Positions 1-10,615 of a DNA stretch of 64,000 nt are shown here, one piece after another. The first letter of the stretch is position 1. Every line of letters begins with the position of its first letter. Position numbers and translations under genes: made by a program. This DNA comes from Thinopyrum elongatum. Lineage: Eukaryota; Streptophyta; Magnoliopsida; Poales; Poaceae. The stretch spans positions 276,220,904-276,284,903 of the forward strand of contig CM022303.1 of the NCBI GenBank assembly GCA_011799875.1, written 5' to 3'. The notes beneath the pieces were generated by a model. It was given only the letters and a program-made list of their open reading frames with translations. It searched no databases and was not told the origin of the DNA.

Positions 1-149
1 AAAAAACAGAAACTGGCACTGGGCTCTAGGTTAATATGTTAGTCCCAAAAATAATATAAAATAGCATATTAATGCATATAAAACATCCAAAATAGATAAT
101 ATAATAGCATGGAACAATAAAAAATTATAGATACCTTGGAGACGTATCA
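1..149 (-). repeat. 3' LTR, partial (U3 start)
   Basis: Bases 1-149 match the stretch ending at 5593 almost base for base, including the terminal gacgtatca. On the minus strand this is the start of the 3' LTR, and the rest is beyond the window. Confidence 0.9.
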
Positions 150-164
150 AGCATCCCCAAGCTT
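150..164 (-). other. Polypurine tract
   Basis: On the minus strand AAGCTTGGGGATGCT directly precedes the 3' LTR, the position of the plus-strand primer. Nearly identical 15-mers recur at 2233, 2289 and 3525. Confidence 0.7.
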
Positions 165-165
165 A

Positions 166-2947
166 ATTCCTTCTCGTCCTCGAGTAGGTAAATGATAAAA
201 ACAGAATTTTTGATGTGGAATGCTACCTAACATATTTATCCATGTAATTTTCTTTATTGTGGCATGAATGTTCAGATCCGTAAGATTCAAAACAAAAGTT
301 TAATATTGACATAAAAACAATAATACTTCAAGCATACTAACAAGGCAATTATGTCTTCTCAAAATAACGTGGCCAAAGAAAGCTTATCCCTACAAAATCA
401 TATAGTCTGGCTATGCTCCATCTTCATCACACAAAATACTCAAATCATATAGTCTGACAAGCCAAGCAATTGTTTCATACTTTTGACATTCTCAAACCTT
501 TTCAACTTTCACGCAATACATGAGCGTGAGCCATGGACATAGCACTATAGGTGGAATAGAAGGTGGTTGTGGAGAAGACAAAAAGAGGGAGATAGTCTCA
601 CATCAACTAGGCGTATCAACGGGCTATGGAGATTCCCATCAATAGATATCAATGTGAGTGAGTAGGGATTGCCATGCAACGGATGCACTAGAGCTATAAG
701 TTTATGAAAGCTCAAAAAGAAACTAAGTGGGTGTGCATCCAACTCGCTTGCTCACGAAGACCTAGGGCAATTTGAGGAAGCCCATCATTGGAATATACAA
801 GCCAAGTTATATAATGAAAAATTCCCACTAGTATATGAAAGTGACAACATAGGAGACTCTCTATCATGAAGATCACGGTGCTACTTAGAAGCACAAGTGT
901 GGTAAAAGGATAGTAACATTGCCCCTTCTCTCTTTTTCTCTCATTTTTTTTCTCTTTCTTTTTTTTTCTTTCTTCTTTTTTTTCTCTTCTTTTTTTTCTT
1001 TCTCTTTTTTTCTTTGGCTTCTTTGGCCTCTTTTTTTTATTTCCTCACATGGGACAATGCTCTAATAATGAAGATCATCATACTTCTATTTACTTACAAC
1101 TCAAAAAAAATTACAACTCGATACTAGAACAAAATATGACTCTATATGAATGCCTCCGGCGGTGTACCAGGATGTGCAATGAATCAAGAGTGACATGTAT
1201 GAAAAAATTATGAACGGTGGCTTTGCCACAAATACGATGTCAACTACATGATCATGCAAAGCAATATGATAATGATGATGTGTGTCATAGTAAATGGAAC
1301 GGTGGAAAGTTGCATGGCAATATATCTCGGAATGGCTATGAAAATGCCATAATAGGTAGGTATGGTGGCTGTTTTGAGGAAGGTATATGGTGGGTGTATG
1401 GTACCGGCGAAAGTTGCGCGGTACAAGAGAGGCTAGCAATGGTGGAAGGGTGAGAGTGCGTATAATCCATGGACTCAACATTAGTCATAAAGAACTCACA
1501 TACTTATTGCAAAAATCTATTAGTTATCGAAACAAAGTACTACGCGCATGCTCCTAGGGGGATAGATTGGTAGGAAAAGACCATCGCTCGTCCCCGACCG
1601 CCACTCATAAGGAAGACAATCAATAAATCAATCATGCTCCGACTTCATCACATAACGGTTCACCATACGTGCATGCTACGGGAATCACAAACCTCAACAC
1701 AAGTATTTTTCAAATTCACAATTACTCACTAGCATGACTCTAATATCACCATCTTTATATCTCAAAACAATCATAAGGAATCAAACTTCTCATAATATTC
1801 AATGCACTTTATATGAAAGTTTTTATTATATCCCTCTTGGATGCCTATCATATTAGGACTAAATTTATAACCAAAGCAAATTACCATGCTGTTTAAATAC
1901 TCTCAAAATAATATAAGTGAAGCATGAGAGTTCAATATTTTCTATAAAATAAAGCCACCGCCGTGCTCTAAAAAGATATAAGTGAAGCTCTAGAGCAAAA
2001 TTGCCTAGCTCAAAAGATATAAGTGAAGCACAAAGAGTATTCTAATAAATCACAATTCATGTGTGTCCCTATCAAAAGGTGTGTACAGCAAGGATGATTG
2101 TGGAAAACTAAAAAGCAAAGACTCAAATTATAGAAGACGCTCCAAGCAAAACACATATCATGTGGTGAATAAAAATATAGCCTCAAGTAAAGTTACCGAT
2201 AGACGAAGACGAAAGAGGGGATACCTTCCGAGGCATCCCCAAGCTTAGGATCTTGGTTGTCCTTGAATATTACCTTGGGGTGCCTTGGGCATCCCCAAGC
2301 TTAGGCTCTTGCCACTCCTTATTCCATAGTCCATCAAATCCTTACCCAAAACTTGAAAACTTCACAACACAAAACTCAACATAAAATCTCATAAGCTCCG
2401 TTAGTATAAGAAAATAAATCACTACTTTGGTACTGTTGTGAACTCATTCTTTATTTATATTGGTGTAATATCTACTGTATTCCAACTTTTCCATGGTTCA
2501 TACCCCCCGATACTACCCATATATTCATCAAAATAAGCAAACAACACATAGAAAACAGAATTTGTCAAAAACAGAACAGTCTGCGAAGATCCGAATTGTT
2601 ATAATACTTCTGTAACTCCAAAAATTGTAAAAAATTTGGAAAACAGAGGAAATTTGTATATAAATCTTTTATAAAAACATTCAGGGTTTTTCAACGCTCT
2701 AGTGAATTATTAAAACTATGTGACTGGATGCAAAAGTTTCTGTTTTTCAACAAGATCAAATCAACTATCCGTAAGCCATCCCAAAGGTTTTACTTGGCAC
2801 AAACACTAATTAAAACACCAAAATACATATAACCAGAGGCTAGATGAATTATTTATTGGAAAACATCAAGGAGAAATATTGGGTTGTCTCCCAACAAGCG
2901 CTTTTCTTTAAAGCATTTTAGCTGGGCATTGATAATTTCAATGATGC
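166..2947. other. Non-coding internal region of the minus-strand element
   Basis: AT-rich sequence without a convincing reading frame on either strand. It holds short repeats of the form gatataagtgaagc (around 1910-2035) and two extra copies of the polypurine-tract motif at 2233-2247 and 2289-2303. Open frames here lack recognisable motifs. Confidence 0.6.
921..1045 (+). repeat. Long polypyrimidine (C/T) tract
   Basis: About 120 bases are almost only C and T on the plus strand, so they form a purine tract in the sense orientation of the element. It is low complexity and probably slippage-prone. Confidence 0.85.
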
Positions 2948-3724
2948 TCACATAAAAGAGAAGAATTGAAGCACAAAGAAAGCATCATAAAACACGTGAC
3001 AAACACATCTAAGTCTAACATACTTCCTATGCATAGGAATTTTATAAGCAAACAAATTATCAAGGCAAGCAAAAACTAGCATATGCAAGGAAGAAGAAAG
3101 AGACGATAGCAATCTCAACATGAAGAGAGGTAATTTAGTAACATGAAAATTTCTAAAACCATATTTTCCTCTCTCATAATAATTACATGTAGGATCATAA
3201 GAAAATTCAACAATATAGCTATCACACAACATATTCTTAACACGATCCACATGCATGCGAAGTTGACACTCTTCCAAAATAGTGGGATTAACATTAACTA
3301 AAGTCATGACCTCAAACCCACTTTTATCAAAGATTTCGTAAGATTGAATATTCTCCAAATATGTGGGATCTAAAGTTGACACTCTTCCAAACCCACTTTC
3401 AATATTATTGCAAACATTATTATCAATCTCATATTCATCATGGGGCTTAAATAAAATTTCAAGATCATAAGAAGAATCACCCCAATCATGATCATTGCAA
3501 CAAGTAGTAGACATAGCAAAATTAGCATCCCCAAGCTTAGGGTTTTGCATATCATTAGCACAACTGACATTAATAGAATTTATAGTAGAACCATTGCAAT
3601 CATGCTTTTCATCCAAGGAGCTATCATGAATCACTTCATAGATTTCTTCTTTTAACACTTCATCACAATTTTTAGATTCCCGAATTTCAAGCAAAACTTC
3701 ATAAAGATAATCTAGTGCACTCAA
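2948..3724 (-). CDS. Retroelement protein of unknown function in the gag position
   Basis: An uninterrupted 258-residue frame starts about 285 bases after the primer-binding site, where gag normally begins. I do not recognise gag, a zinc knuckle or any enzyme motif. The N-terminal half is acidic and rich in Asn, Asp and Cys. The C-terminal 60 residues are hydrophobic and Leu/Phe-rich, which could be membrane-seeking or simply a fortuitous frame. One copy of the polypurine-like motif (3525-3539) lies inside it. The frame is much longer than chance would give in AT-rich DNA, which argues for past selection, but the product may equally be a relic. The role is unknown; a packaging or RNA-binding role is only a guess from position. 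Confidence 0.5.
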   Translation of the reverse strand: MSALDYLYEVLLEIRESKNCDEVLKEEIYEVIHDSSLDEKHDCNGSTINSINVSCANDMQNPKLGDANFAMSTTCCNDHDWGDSSYDLEILFKPHDEYEIDNNVCNNIESGFGRVSTLDPTYLENIQSYEIFDKSGFEVMTLVNVNPTILEECQLRMHVDRVKNMLCDSYIVEFSYDPTCNYYERGKYGFRNFHVTKLPLFMLRLLSSLSSSLHMLVFACLDNLFAYKIPMHRKYVRLRCVCHVFYDAFFVLQFFSFM

Positions 3725-4008
3725 ATCACTAGAAATTGGTTCATCATAATGGATCTCTTAAAAAGATTAGCAAGTGGATGAGGATCCATAAACTTTTAGC
3801 AAGCGAAGATGCGAGCAAAAAGAAGGCACATGGTAACACAAGCAAACAAAAGATCAAATGGAAAGAAGGGCGAATAAAAAGGCAAATCTTTTTCGAAAAT
3901 CGTTTTAGAAGTGGGGAATAGGAAAACAAGAGGCAAATGGCGAATAATGTAATGCAAGAGATGAGAGTTTATGATGGGTACTTGGTATGTCTTGACTTGG
4001 CGTAGATC

Positions 4009-4025
4009 TCCCCGGCAACGGCGCC
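4009..4025 (-). other. Primer-binding site for tRNA-Asp
   Basis: The plus strand reads tccccggcaacggcgcc, matching the 3' end of plant tRNA-Asp without the final A. It abuts the LTR at 4026, which fixes element orientation. Confidence 0.8.
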
Positions 4026-5593
4026 TGAAATTCTTCCTGCTACTTCTTGAGCTTGCGTTGGTTTTTCCCTTGAAGAGGAAACGGTGATCCAGCAAAGTAG
4101 ATATAAGTATTTCCCTCAGTTTGAGAACCAAGGTATCAATCCAGTAGGAGACAATGCACAAATCACCGAATACCTGCACAAACAATCAAACAACTTGCAC
4201 CCAACGCAATAAAGGGGTTGTCAATCCCTTCACGGTTATTTGCAAAAGTGAGATCTGATAGAGATAGATAAACGATAAAGTAAATATTTTTGGTATTTTT
4301 GTTTTATAGATCGGAAAGTAAAAGATTGCAAAATAGTAGATCGGAAACTTGTATGATTAAAAGTAGAAAATTATATGATGAAAAATAGACCCAGGGGCCA
4401 TAGGTTTCACTAGAGGCTTCTCTCAAGATAGAAAATAATACGGTGGGTGAACAAATTACTGCCGAGCAATTGATAGAAAAGCGCAAAGTTCTAACGATAT
4501 CTAAGGCAATGATCATGAATATAGGCATCACGTCCGTGTCAAGTAGACCGAAACGATTCTGCATCTACTACTATTACTCCACACATCAATCGCTATCCAA
4601 CATGCATCTAGAGTATTAAGTTCATAAAGAACGGAGTAACGCATTAAGTAAGATGACATGATGTAGAGGAATTAACTCAAGCAATATGATGAAAACCCCA
4701 TCTTTTTATCCTCGATGGCAACAATACAATACGTGCCTTGCTGCCCCTACTGTCACTGGGAAAGGACACCGCAAGATTGAACCCAAAGCTAAGCACTTCT
4801 CCCATTGCAAGAAAAACCAATCTAGTTGGCCAAACCAAACCGATAGTTCAAAGATTCAAATAATATTCATAGATAAGCTGATCATAAATCCACAATTCAT
4901 CGGATCTCGGCAAACACACGGCAAAAAAGTATTACATCGAATAGATCTCCAAGAACATCGAGGAGAACATGGTATTGAGAATCAAAGAGAGAGAAGAAGC
5001 CATCTAGCTACTAGCCATGGACCCGTAGGTCTGTGGTAAACTACTCGCGCTTCACCGGAAGGGCAATGGTGTTGATGTAGAAGCCCTCCGTGATCGAATC
5101 CCCCTCCGGCAGGGTGCCGGAAAAGGTCCCTAGATGGGATCTCACGGGTACACAAGGTTGCGGTGGTGGAAAAGTCTTTTCGTGGATGCCCCTGTTGGTT
5201 TGGGGAAATATGGGTATATATAGGCGAAAGAATTAGGTCAGCAGCTGCACGAGGGGCCCACAAGGGTGGGGGGCATGCCCTACCCCCCTGGGCACGCCCT
5301 CCGTCCTTGTGGCCGCCTCGTGGCTCCTCCGACTTCATCTCCAAGTCTCCTGGTTTCCTTCTGGTCCAAGAAAAATCATCGCGAAAGTTTTATTCCGTTT
5401 GGACTCCATTTGGTATTCCTTTTCTGTGAAACTCAAAATAAAGGAAAAAACAGAAATTGGCAATGGGCTTTAGGTTAAAAGGTTAGTCCCAAAAATAATA
5501 TAAAATAGCAAATTAATGCATATAAAACATCCAAAACAGATAATATAATAGCATGGAACAATCAAAAATTATAGATACGTTGGAGACGTATCA
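4026..5593 (-). repeat. 5' LTR (1568 bp)
   Basis: Bounded by TG...CA. The outer end reads TGATACGTCTCC on the minus strand and the inner end abuts the primer-binding site. The terminal part is repeated at 1-149. Confidence 0.9.
5215..5222 (-). promoter_or_regulatory. LTR TATA box
   Basis: The minus strand reads GCCTATATATACCC about 370 bases into the LTR, a typical position for the U3 promoter of a plant LTR. Confidence 0.55.
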
Positions 5594-5595
5594 CC

Positions 5596-7696
5596 CTAGT
5601 TGTTGCAACACCTTCCACAGTACCAACAGCTGCACGAGTTACTCGTTTGTCAACTCAGCTAGCGGCAAGTTCCCAAGCTCCCTTGCCACCTGACACTACT
5701 TCCTAAGCACTCTTGACACAAGACAAGTTGGCAAGATCAGATGAACCTTGTGAGCTTCAACAGCAAGAAGGTAGTTGCTGGAGTCAAGTTACAGTTGCAT
5801 GCTTCTTTATATGTAGTCTCACAGTTTGATGTACACTAACACTTCCTTTGTTCGTTGTTGGACTAGCACCTAGGTGCAAGAGGAAACAGACATCAGGCAT
5901 AATGCTCGATAGGTTAACTAAATCTAGAGGAGGAAGAATGGAGATCCATTTTGAGGCAGGTTTAAAAAGGCCACGTGATGCTACAGAGTCAGCCAACTTA
6001 GTATCAGAGGCAGCGGTTGCCGTTAGGTGTCATGCACGTATCCTCCCAACATGGATTCAGTACAGGAATGACAAAGACAAAACCCAGTTCAACACCTTCC
6101 TCGACCATTTATCTGTAAGTATGGTTATGTATGGAAATTAGTAATATCGTCTTGCTCTGTCCCATACTTTCTAGGTTGCTGGTAATGAGACTCCCATAAT
6201 TTTCAACAGATGAGGTTCAAGATGGATAGCCAAGATGATGCAACCAGACAAGCAAGCACCCATGTTTTCAAGTCTGCTCTGCGACAGTATCGGTATAACT
6301 TGAGAAAAACTCACTTTGAGGGCAAGGCTAACAGTGAACTTGCCCAAACATCTCTAGTGGAAAATATATCAGATGAAGACTGGAGAGGCCTCGTTAAACA
6401 CTGGACTGATCCAAAGTATCAAGTACGTTATATATATGTGATCAGATCACATGCTGAACTCCTATTTACGCATGTGCCTCACAAATCTATCTTCTTGTAG
6501 GTGAATTGTTCAAAGAACAAGGCCAACCGTACAAAAGTGATATTCCAACAGACGACAGGATCTCATAGCTATATTGCACACTGCGAGGCTCTTGAAATTA
6601 GTTGTTGTTTCACTCTTTTCGCTGTGCTATATTATCAGATCTATATTGCTTGTTCCAAATGCAGAGGAAAGCCCGCAAGGACCAAAAGGTACCTAAACCA
6701 AATGCTGTGGAAATCTTCAAGGACTGTCACACCAGCAAGACAAAGGGCATGACTATACGAGTCAAAGCCATTGTTGTAAGTCCTTAATCCTCATGCCTTT
6801 TAACTACTACTTACTCTGACTTGTGCATTGAACTACACGGTTTACAGCCAATGTCTATTACTCTTTTCAATTTTATACACAATTGTCTTAGCGTATCATT
6901 GCACCTTACAAGGTTTAAAAGAGAGGAGTGATGTTCCTTTGATCTTAATCTGTAATCTAGTTCTGTACTGGACTTGTCTACACAACATTATGCCTGTTTG
7001 TCTATTCTCAGTTGTTTTGTGATATGAATGATGTCATACTATGCTTATCGTATTATAAACTTTGTCTCTTTATCCTTAGCTGTCAATACAATGTGAATAA
7101 ATAGACAATACATTAGCCATGGTACATGGTCATATGATTGGAACATGGTTTTATTATGTACTTTGCAGTAAAATACAACTAATATTTTACACGGGTTCAC
7201 CAGAATAAGTTCTGTATATAGACCAAAGCTGTTTTGTTTGGTTTTGCTGCCTCCTTAATATCTTCTGTTCTGGTCCTACTAATGTAAAAACTCAAGTTTT
7301 CAGCAAGCTATGGAACAAATGGTGGAACCGCCACCTTCTGAAGGTGACGAGGCAACTATAACCGCAATGTCACCTCTTACTGCAGTGGGTCAGTACCTGT
7401 CCACTAACAGTGCCAAAAGCACGTTCCTACGTAATACTGGGTTGGTTGTTAAGGTAATCTCGTCCAAACTGCCTCATGATCAAGATATGCAAGCTAAAAA
7501 CAATGTTATATCTGCGCTCCAGACACAAGTCCATTCCCTAACAGAGACCCTTTGTGAAACAAGGACAACCATTGTTCGATGTCGTCAAGACATGCATGGT
7601 TTTGAAACCAGACTATTAGACATTTGCTATGTTGTTCAGGAGCCTAAGAGAAATGAAGGCGAAGGTTATGGTGCTCCATCAGACAGTACAGCATGA
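5596..7696 (+). pseudogene. CACTA accessory transposase gene (Transposase_24-like), 3' exons
   Basis: Exons can be read at 5596-5770 (end approximate), 5874-6114, 6210-6422, 6501-about 6592, 6665-6775 and 7304-7696. The clear junctions are GT-AG and mostly phase 0. The product contains the pattern of plant En/Spm-associated Transposase_24 proteins: basic N-terminal region, a helical stretch with WIQYRNDKDKTQF, DEDWRGLVKHWTDPKYQ, and a C-terminal coiled segment. In En/Spm-like elements this second protein is thought to bind subterminal repeats and assist the main transposase. The first exon has an in-frame TAA at 5704 and the donor after exon four looks lost, so the copy is probably inactive. 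The upstream part is cut off by the retroelement ending at 5593. Assignment rests on remembered family features, not a search. Confidence 0.6.
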
Positions 7697-8029
7697 AAAC
7701 ATAACAGTCAGGTCAAATAAACTGAGCTTCTGAACTTCTGGTGGTGCATTTATCTGCTGGACTGTTAACTTTTATGCCAACCTTCCTTTTGTTTTATGGT
7801 TGTAATTTGTTTTGTTGTGATACAAAATTTGTTCTTAAAGTGCAGCGACCGGCTCAAGAAAACAGCAAGCCATTTTTGTATACTGTAGGGTGTTCCCTAT
7901 ATTTGCACTGGTGGCGAACTTTGATGCCCAGTGGATGTAATCTGTGCAATCACCTTAATAGCCTAGCGTTAGTTTCTGGCTTATTTATTTCCCTAGTCTT
8001 CTTTTTCCTTGGTTTGCTAGTGGCTGCAA

Positions 8030-8860
8030 CAACCATGGGCCATATACGGACAGTGGTAACCTTGAGCCTGCTATGGGCCGTAGGATCCATGGGCCTCCTA
8101 CGGGCCATCGGATAAATGGGCCTCCAACGGGCCGTAGAATCAGTGGGCCTCAGGCCGTTAGATAAATGGGTCGACATGGGCCGTAAACGAGCGTAATTGG
8201 TATCGGGCTAGCACAGTAATGGGCCGTTAACAGGCCGGAAGATAGCAAAGGCTTAATTCTGTCACAGGCATAACGGGTCGTTAATGGGCCAGAATATAGG
8301 TCGAGCTGGAAATGGCGCAACGGGTTAACAGGCCACAGACGGGCTGATTCTAACCACGGGCCGAATTTGGCCCATTAGGGGAGCAGTCCAGTAATGGGTC
8401 GGAAGTAATCAAGGGCTGGAAAGGAGCCCAAGAATGTATGGGCCGTCAGTAGGCCGAAAGCTAACACGGGCTGGAAACGGCCCATGTGAATCATGGGCCG
8501 TTACTAGGCATAAAGAAATTTACTGTTTATTATGGGCCAGAATCATCGTGGCCCACTAAAGGGCCCAAAGATACGAAAGGCCTCGTATGGGCCGAAAGAC
8601 GTCATGGGCCATACATGGGCCAAAAATGAAATGGGCTGGTATTATACTGGACGGCCCACATGACGCTGTTGGGCCGATTTCGGGAACGCCATAACGGGTC
8701 GTGAGTTACCGGGCTGTAAAATGGGCTATATGCGAACAGACCGTTAACAAGCTTTTCATGGGCCGGCCTACTAGCTTTTGACCAAGTCAAACGGGCCAGC
8801 CTTTGTAAGCTAAATGGGCCAGTGTTGGGCCGTCGCATGTGTCGACATATCATAGGCGCC
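8030..8860 (+). repeat. Subterminal GGGCC repeat array of CACTA1
   Basis: Variants of atgggccgt, acgggcc and gggctgg occur every 15-40 bases on both strands through about 800 bases. CACTA elements carry such subterminal arrays as binding sites for element-encoded proteins. No coding frame is supported here. Confidence 0.7.
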
Positions 8861-9034
8861 TATCTAACCCAATGATGAGCTGACACGTGTTTCCTCCGGC
8901 CAATGAGAATTTTACCTGTGGAAAATCGCCATTGGTTGTTGCTATTAATGGGTTATTGGATCCAAAACCAAACCCGATAGCTTAACGGCGACCCGTTATG
9001 GTAGATGCCACATGTCGGTTACCCTTGACGAAAG

Positions 9035-9070
9035 CACTTCCATGACGCGTCATTTATCTTCATGGAAGTG
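9035..9070. repeat. Inverted repeat in the CACTA1 terminal region
   Basis: cacttccatga (9035-9045) is followed by its perfect reverse complement (9060-9070). Related copies occur at 9074 and, inverted, near 41200 beside the TIR, so this is a repeated subterminal motif. Confidence 0.7.
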
Positions 9071-9161
9071 AACACTTCCGTGATGTAATTTTGGTATTGT
9101 CATGGAACACTTCTATGACAGCACAGGTATGACTATCTTGATTCTGTCATAAAATCATCAT

Positions 9162-10053
9162 TGTCGGTGTTCTGGTATTGAGGGTACCCAGATCTGCCTA
9201 CCTGCGGCGCAGCGCGTGGGCCCATCGATGGCCTAGTGTGGCCCAGCTACAACAACTCCAAGGCAAGACCCTCGCTAGGGCCCTAGCCTCGTGAGGCGAA
9301 CGACACCACGACCTCTAGAGGAGCGGCCTCCCCAGGCTGCCTCCTGAGGGGCGGAGACTCTATGCAGGTACCCAGCCTCATGAGGCTATGATGATGTGAG
9401 CCATGACGACCAAGGACAGGCGGGCGCCAGCGGGCGCAGAGTCGACAGTTTCCCCTTTGGTGCTAAGGGAGCAAGGATAGACGCGGGTTCCCAAGGAATC
9501 CCCCAAAGCTTTCCATTCTGGTGCAACAAGACCAAGACCACGAGCTCGGCAGGACGGACGTCATCACCGAGCCCACCACTGCGTCATGACCAGAAGCTTT
9601 GTAGGCGAAGACTACCTTTCATCAGGATTAGATGTACTACTTGTCCCCTTTCAAATTGGCCGTTGTGTGATCCCTCCCCGCCTAAGTTTTGAGGGAAGAG
9701 GACCAAGGCCACTATAAGTATAGACTAGCCACCACCATAGAAGGGATCCCGGATCGGACCTTGGACCATTCCACCCACACCACTTGAGCCCTCGTGAGGC
9801 AGCTCATCCACTGTACTAGTTCATCCTCAGCCTCCTCGTGAGGCCAATCCACCACAAAGCAGGAGTAGGGTTTTACACCGCAAGGTGGCCCGAACCTGGG
9901 TAAACCACTGTGTTCATCTTCTTCTTCCCTCCTCGCGCGAACCCGACGAGGCTAGGCTGTGGGGTGGTGAGCTTGAGACTTGAGCTGGTTGAGATCTTCG
10001 CACATGCCCCAGAGTTCAAACCTTCTTGGGTCTGCGGAGCCCTGAATCCGACA
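9162..10053 (+). repeat. Element A 5' LTR (892 bp)
   Basis: Runs from tgtcggtgttctgg to tgaatccgaca, followed by the primer-binding site. It carries six CCTCNNGAGG palindromes (9287, 9312, 9340, 9376, 9790, 9834). Confidence 0.92.
9713..9720 (+). promoter_or_regulatory. LTR TATA box of element A
   Basis: tataagta lies in a stretch conserved in every Tat-like LTR here (the minus-strand copies read tatacttata or tatatata on the plus strand), about 550 bases into the LTR. Confidence 0.55.
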
Positions 10054-10055
10054 TT

Positions 10056-10073
10056 TGGCGCGCCAGGTAGGGG
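10056..10073 (+). other. Primer-binding site for tRNA-Arg(CCU), element A
   Basis: tggcgcgccaggtagggg is complementary to the 3' end of plant tRNA-Arg(CCU). It starts two bases after the LTR, which sets the orientation. Confidence 0.8.
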
Positions 10074-10129
10074 TGTGTCGAAGCACCGCTTCTCAATCCA
10101 CCATGCTCCGCTCTTGCTTCGCCGTATTC

Positions 10130-10610
10130 ATGGCTAAAGATCGCCAAGCTCGCGCTGAGCATTGGGCCGCTCACGCCGCCCAGGCGGCGTCCCTCGGCCG
10201 TGGTATCCGTCGCCGCCCCACTTACCCTGTGGCCAACGCGGTCACTGGCGCTGCCGTTCATCGACGACAGGACCCATCGTCACCGCCCTTCATGCGATGC
10301 GCCACTGCGCCCACCCTTGGCCCCGCCATGACGTCATCCCCTCGTGGTGCGTGAGCTTTTGCGCTACCGCCCCACCAACAATGACTATGACGCTTGGCTC
10401 GACCGAGTTGCCGAGCTGCTCGAATCCACTTGTGGGGGCTTGGAGCCTTCCCATTTTTTGCCGGAGTCATGGCCCTCACCCTAAGCTTGCACTTGCCCTT
10501 GCTGTGTCTTCTTGTCCTTCAGGAGAGGGCCTAGAGGGCCCCTCAGCGGCGAGGCTGCAAGCTGGATCTCCACTCCAGCTCATGAAGAGCTTTCCCGGGT
10601 GCTGGACAGG
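10130..10610 (+). pseudogene. Element A gag, 5' fragment
   Basis: From the ATG at 10130 the frame encodes MAKDRQARAEHWAAHAAQAA and a Pro/Ala-rich region like the gag N-termini of B, C, E and F. In a shifted frame the stretch encoding NNDYDAWLDRVAELLE (around 10380-10425) matches gag of element C. Frame breaks and the junction with the Tekay relic near 10610 leave only this N-terminal part. The conserved gag core and zinc knuckle are absent from A. Confidence 0.6.
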
Positions 10611-10615
10611 GTAGG

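Larger units (their letters stand above)
1..5593 (-). mobile_element. Non-autonomous Gypsy-type LTR retrotransposon (tRNA-Asp primer site)
   Basis: The element lies on the minus strand. Its 5' LTR is at 4026-5593, the primer-binding site abuts it at 4009-4025, the internal region is about 3.9 kb, and the 3' LTR begins at 149 and runs off the left window edge. The LTR end TGATACGTCTCC and the tRNA-Asp-type primer site are common in abundant Triticeae Gypsy families; I do not assign a family name. No gag, protease, RT or integrase is readable, so it would depend on enzymes supplied in trans. It interrupts CACTA1, whose sequence resumes at 5594. The target-site duplication cannot be tested because the left end is missing. 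Confidence 0.85.
5594..9161 (+). mobile_element. CACTA1 DNA transposon, main retained segment
   Basis: This segment contains a spliced Transposase_24-like gene, a dense array of GGGCC motifs, and inner terminal sequence with cacttccgtgatg-type repeats. It is cut at 5593 by an LTR element and at 9161 by element A. The missing right end is at 41146-41227: removing 9162-41145 and one duplication gives a continuous terminal region ending TTTTTTTGTAGTG, the reverse of a CACTA start. The left end is outside the window. The terminal sequence resembles the Caspar-like CACTA elements of wheat. Confidence 0.8.

Noticed and set aside
1101..1481. 126-codon minus-strand His/Tyr/Ser-rich frame
   Set aside because: Biased composition, overlaps another frame on the plus strand, no motif.
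10056..10073. tRNA gene at primer-binding sites
   Set aside because: Only the 18-base complement of a tRNA 3' end is present, without the rest of a cloverleaf.
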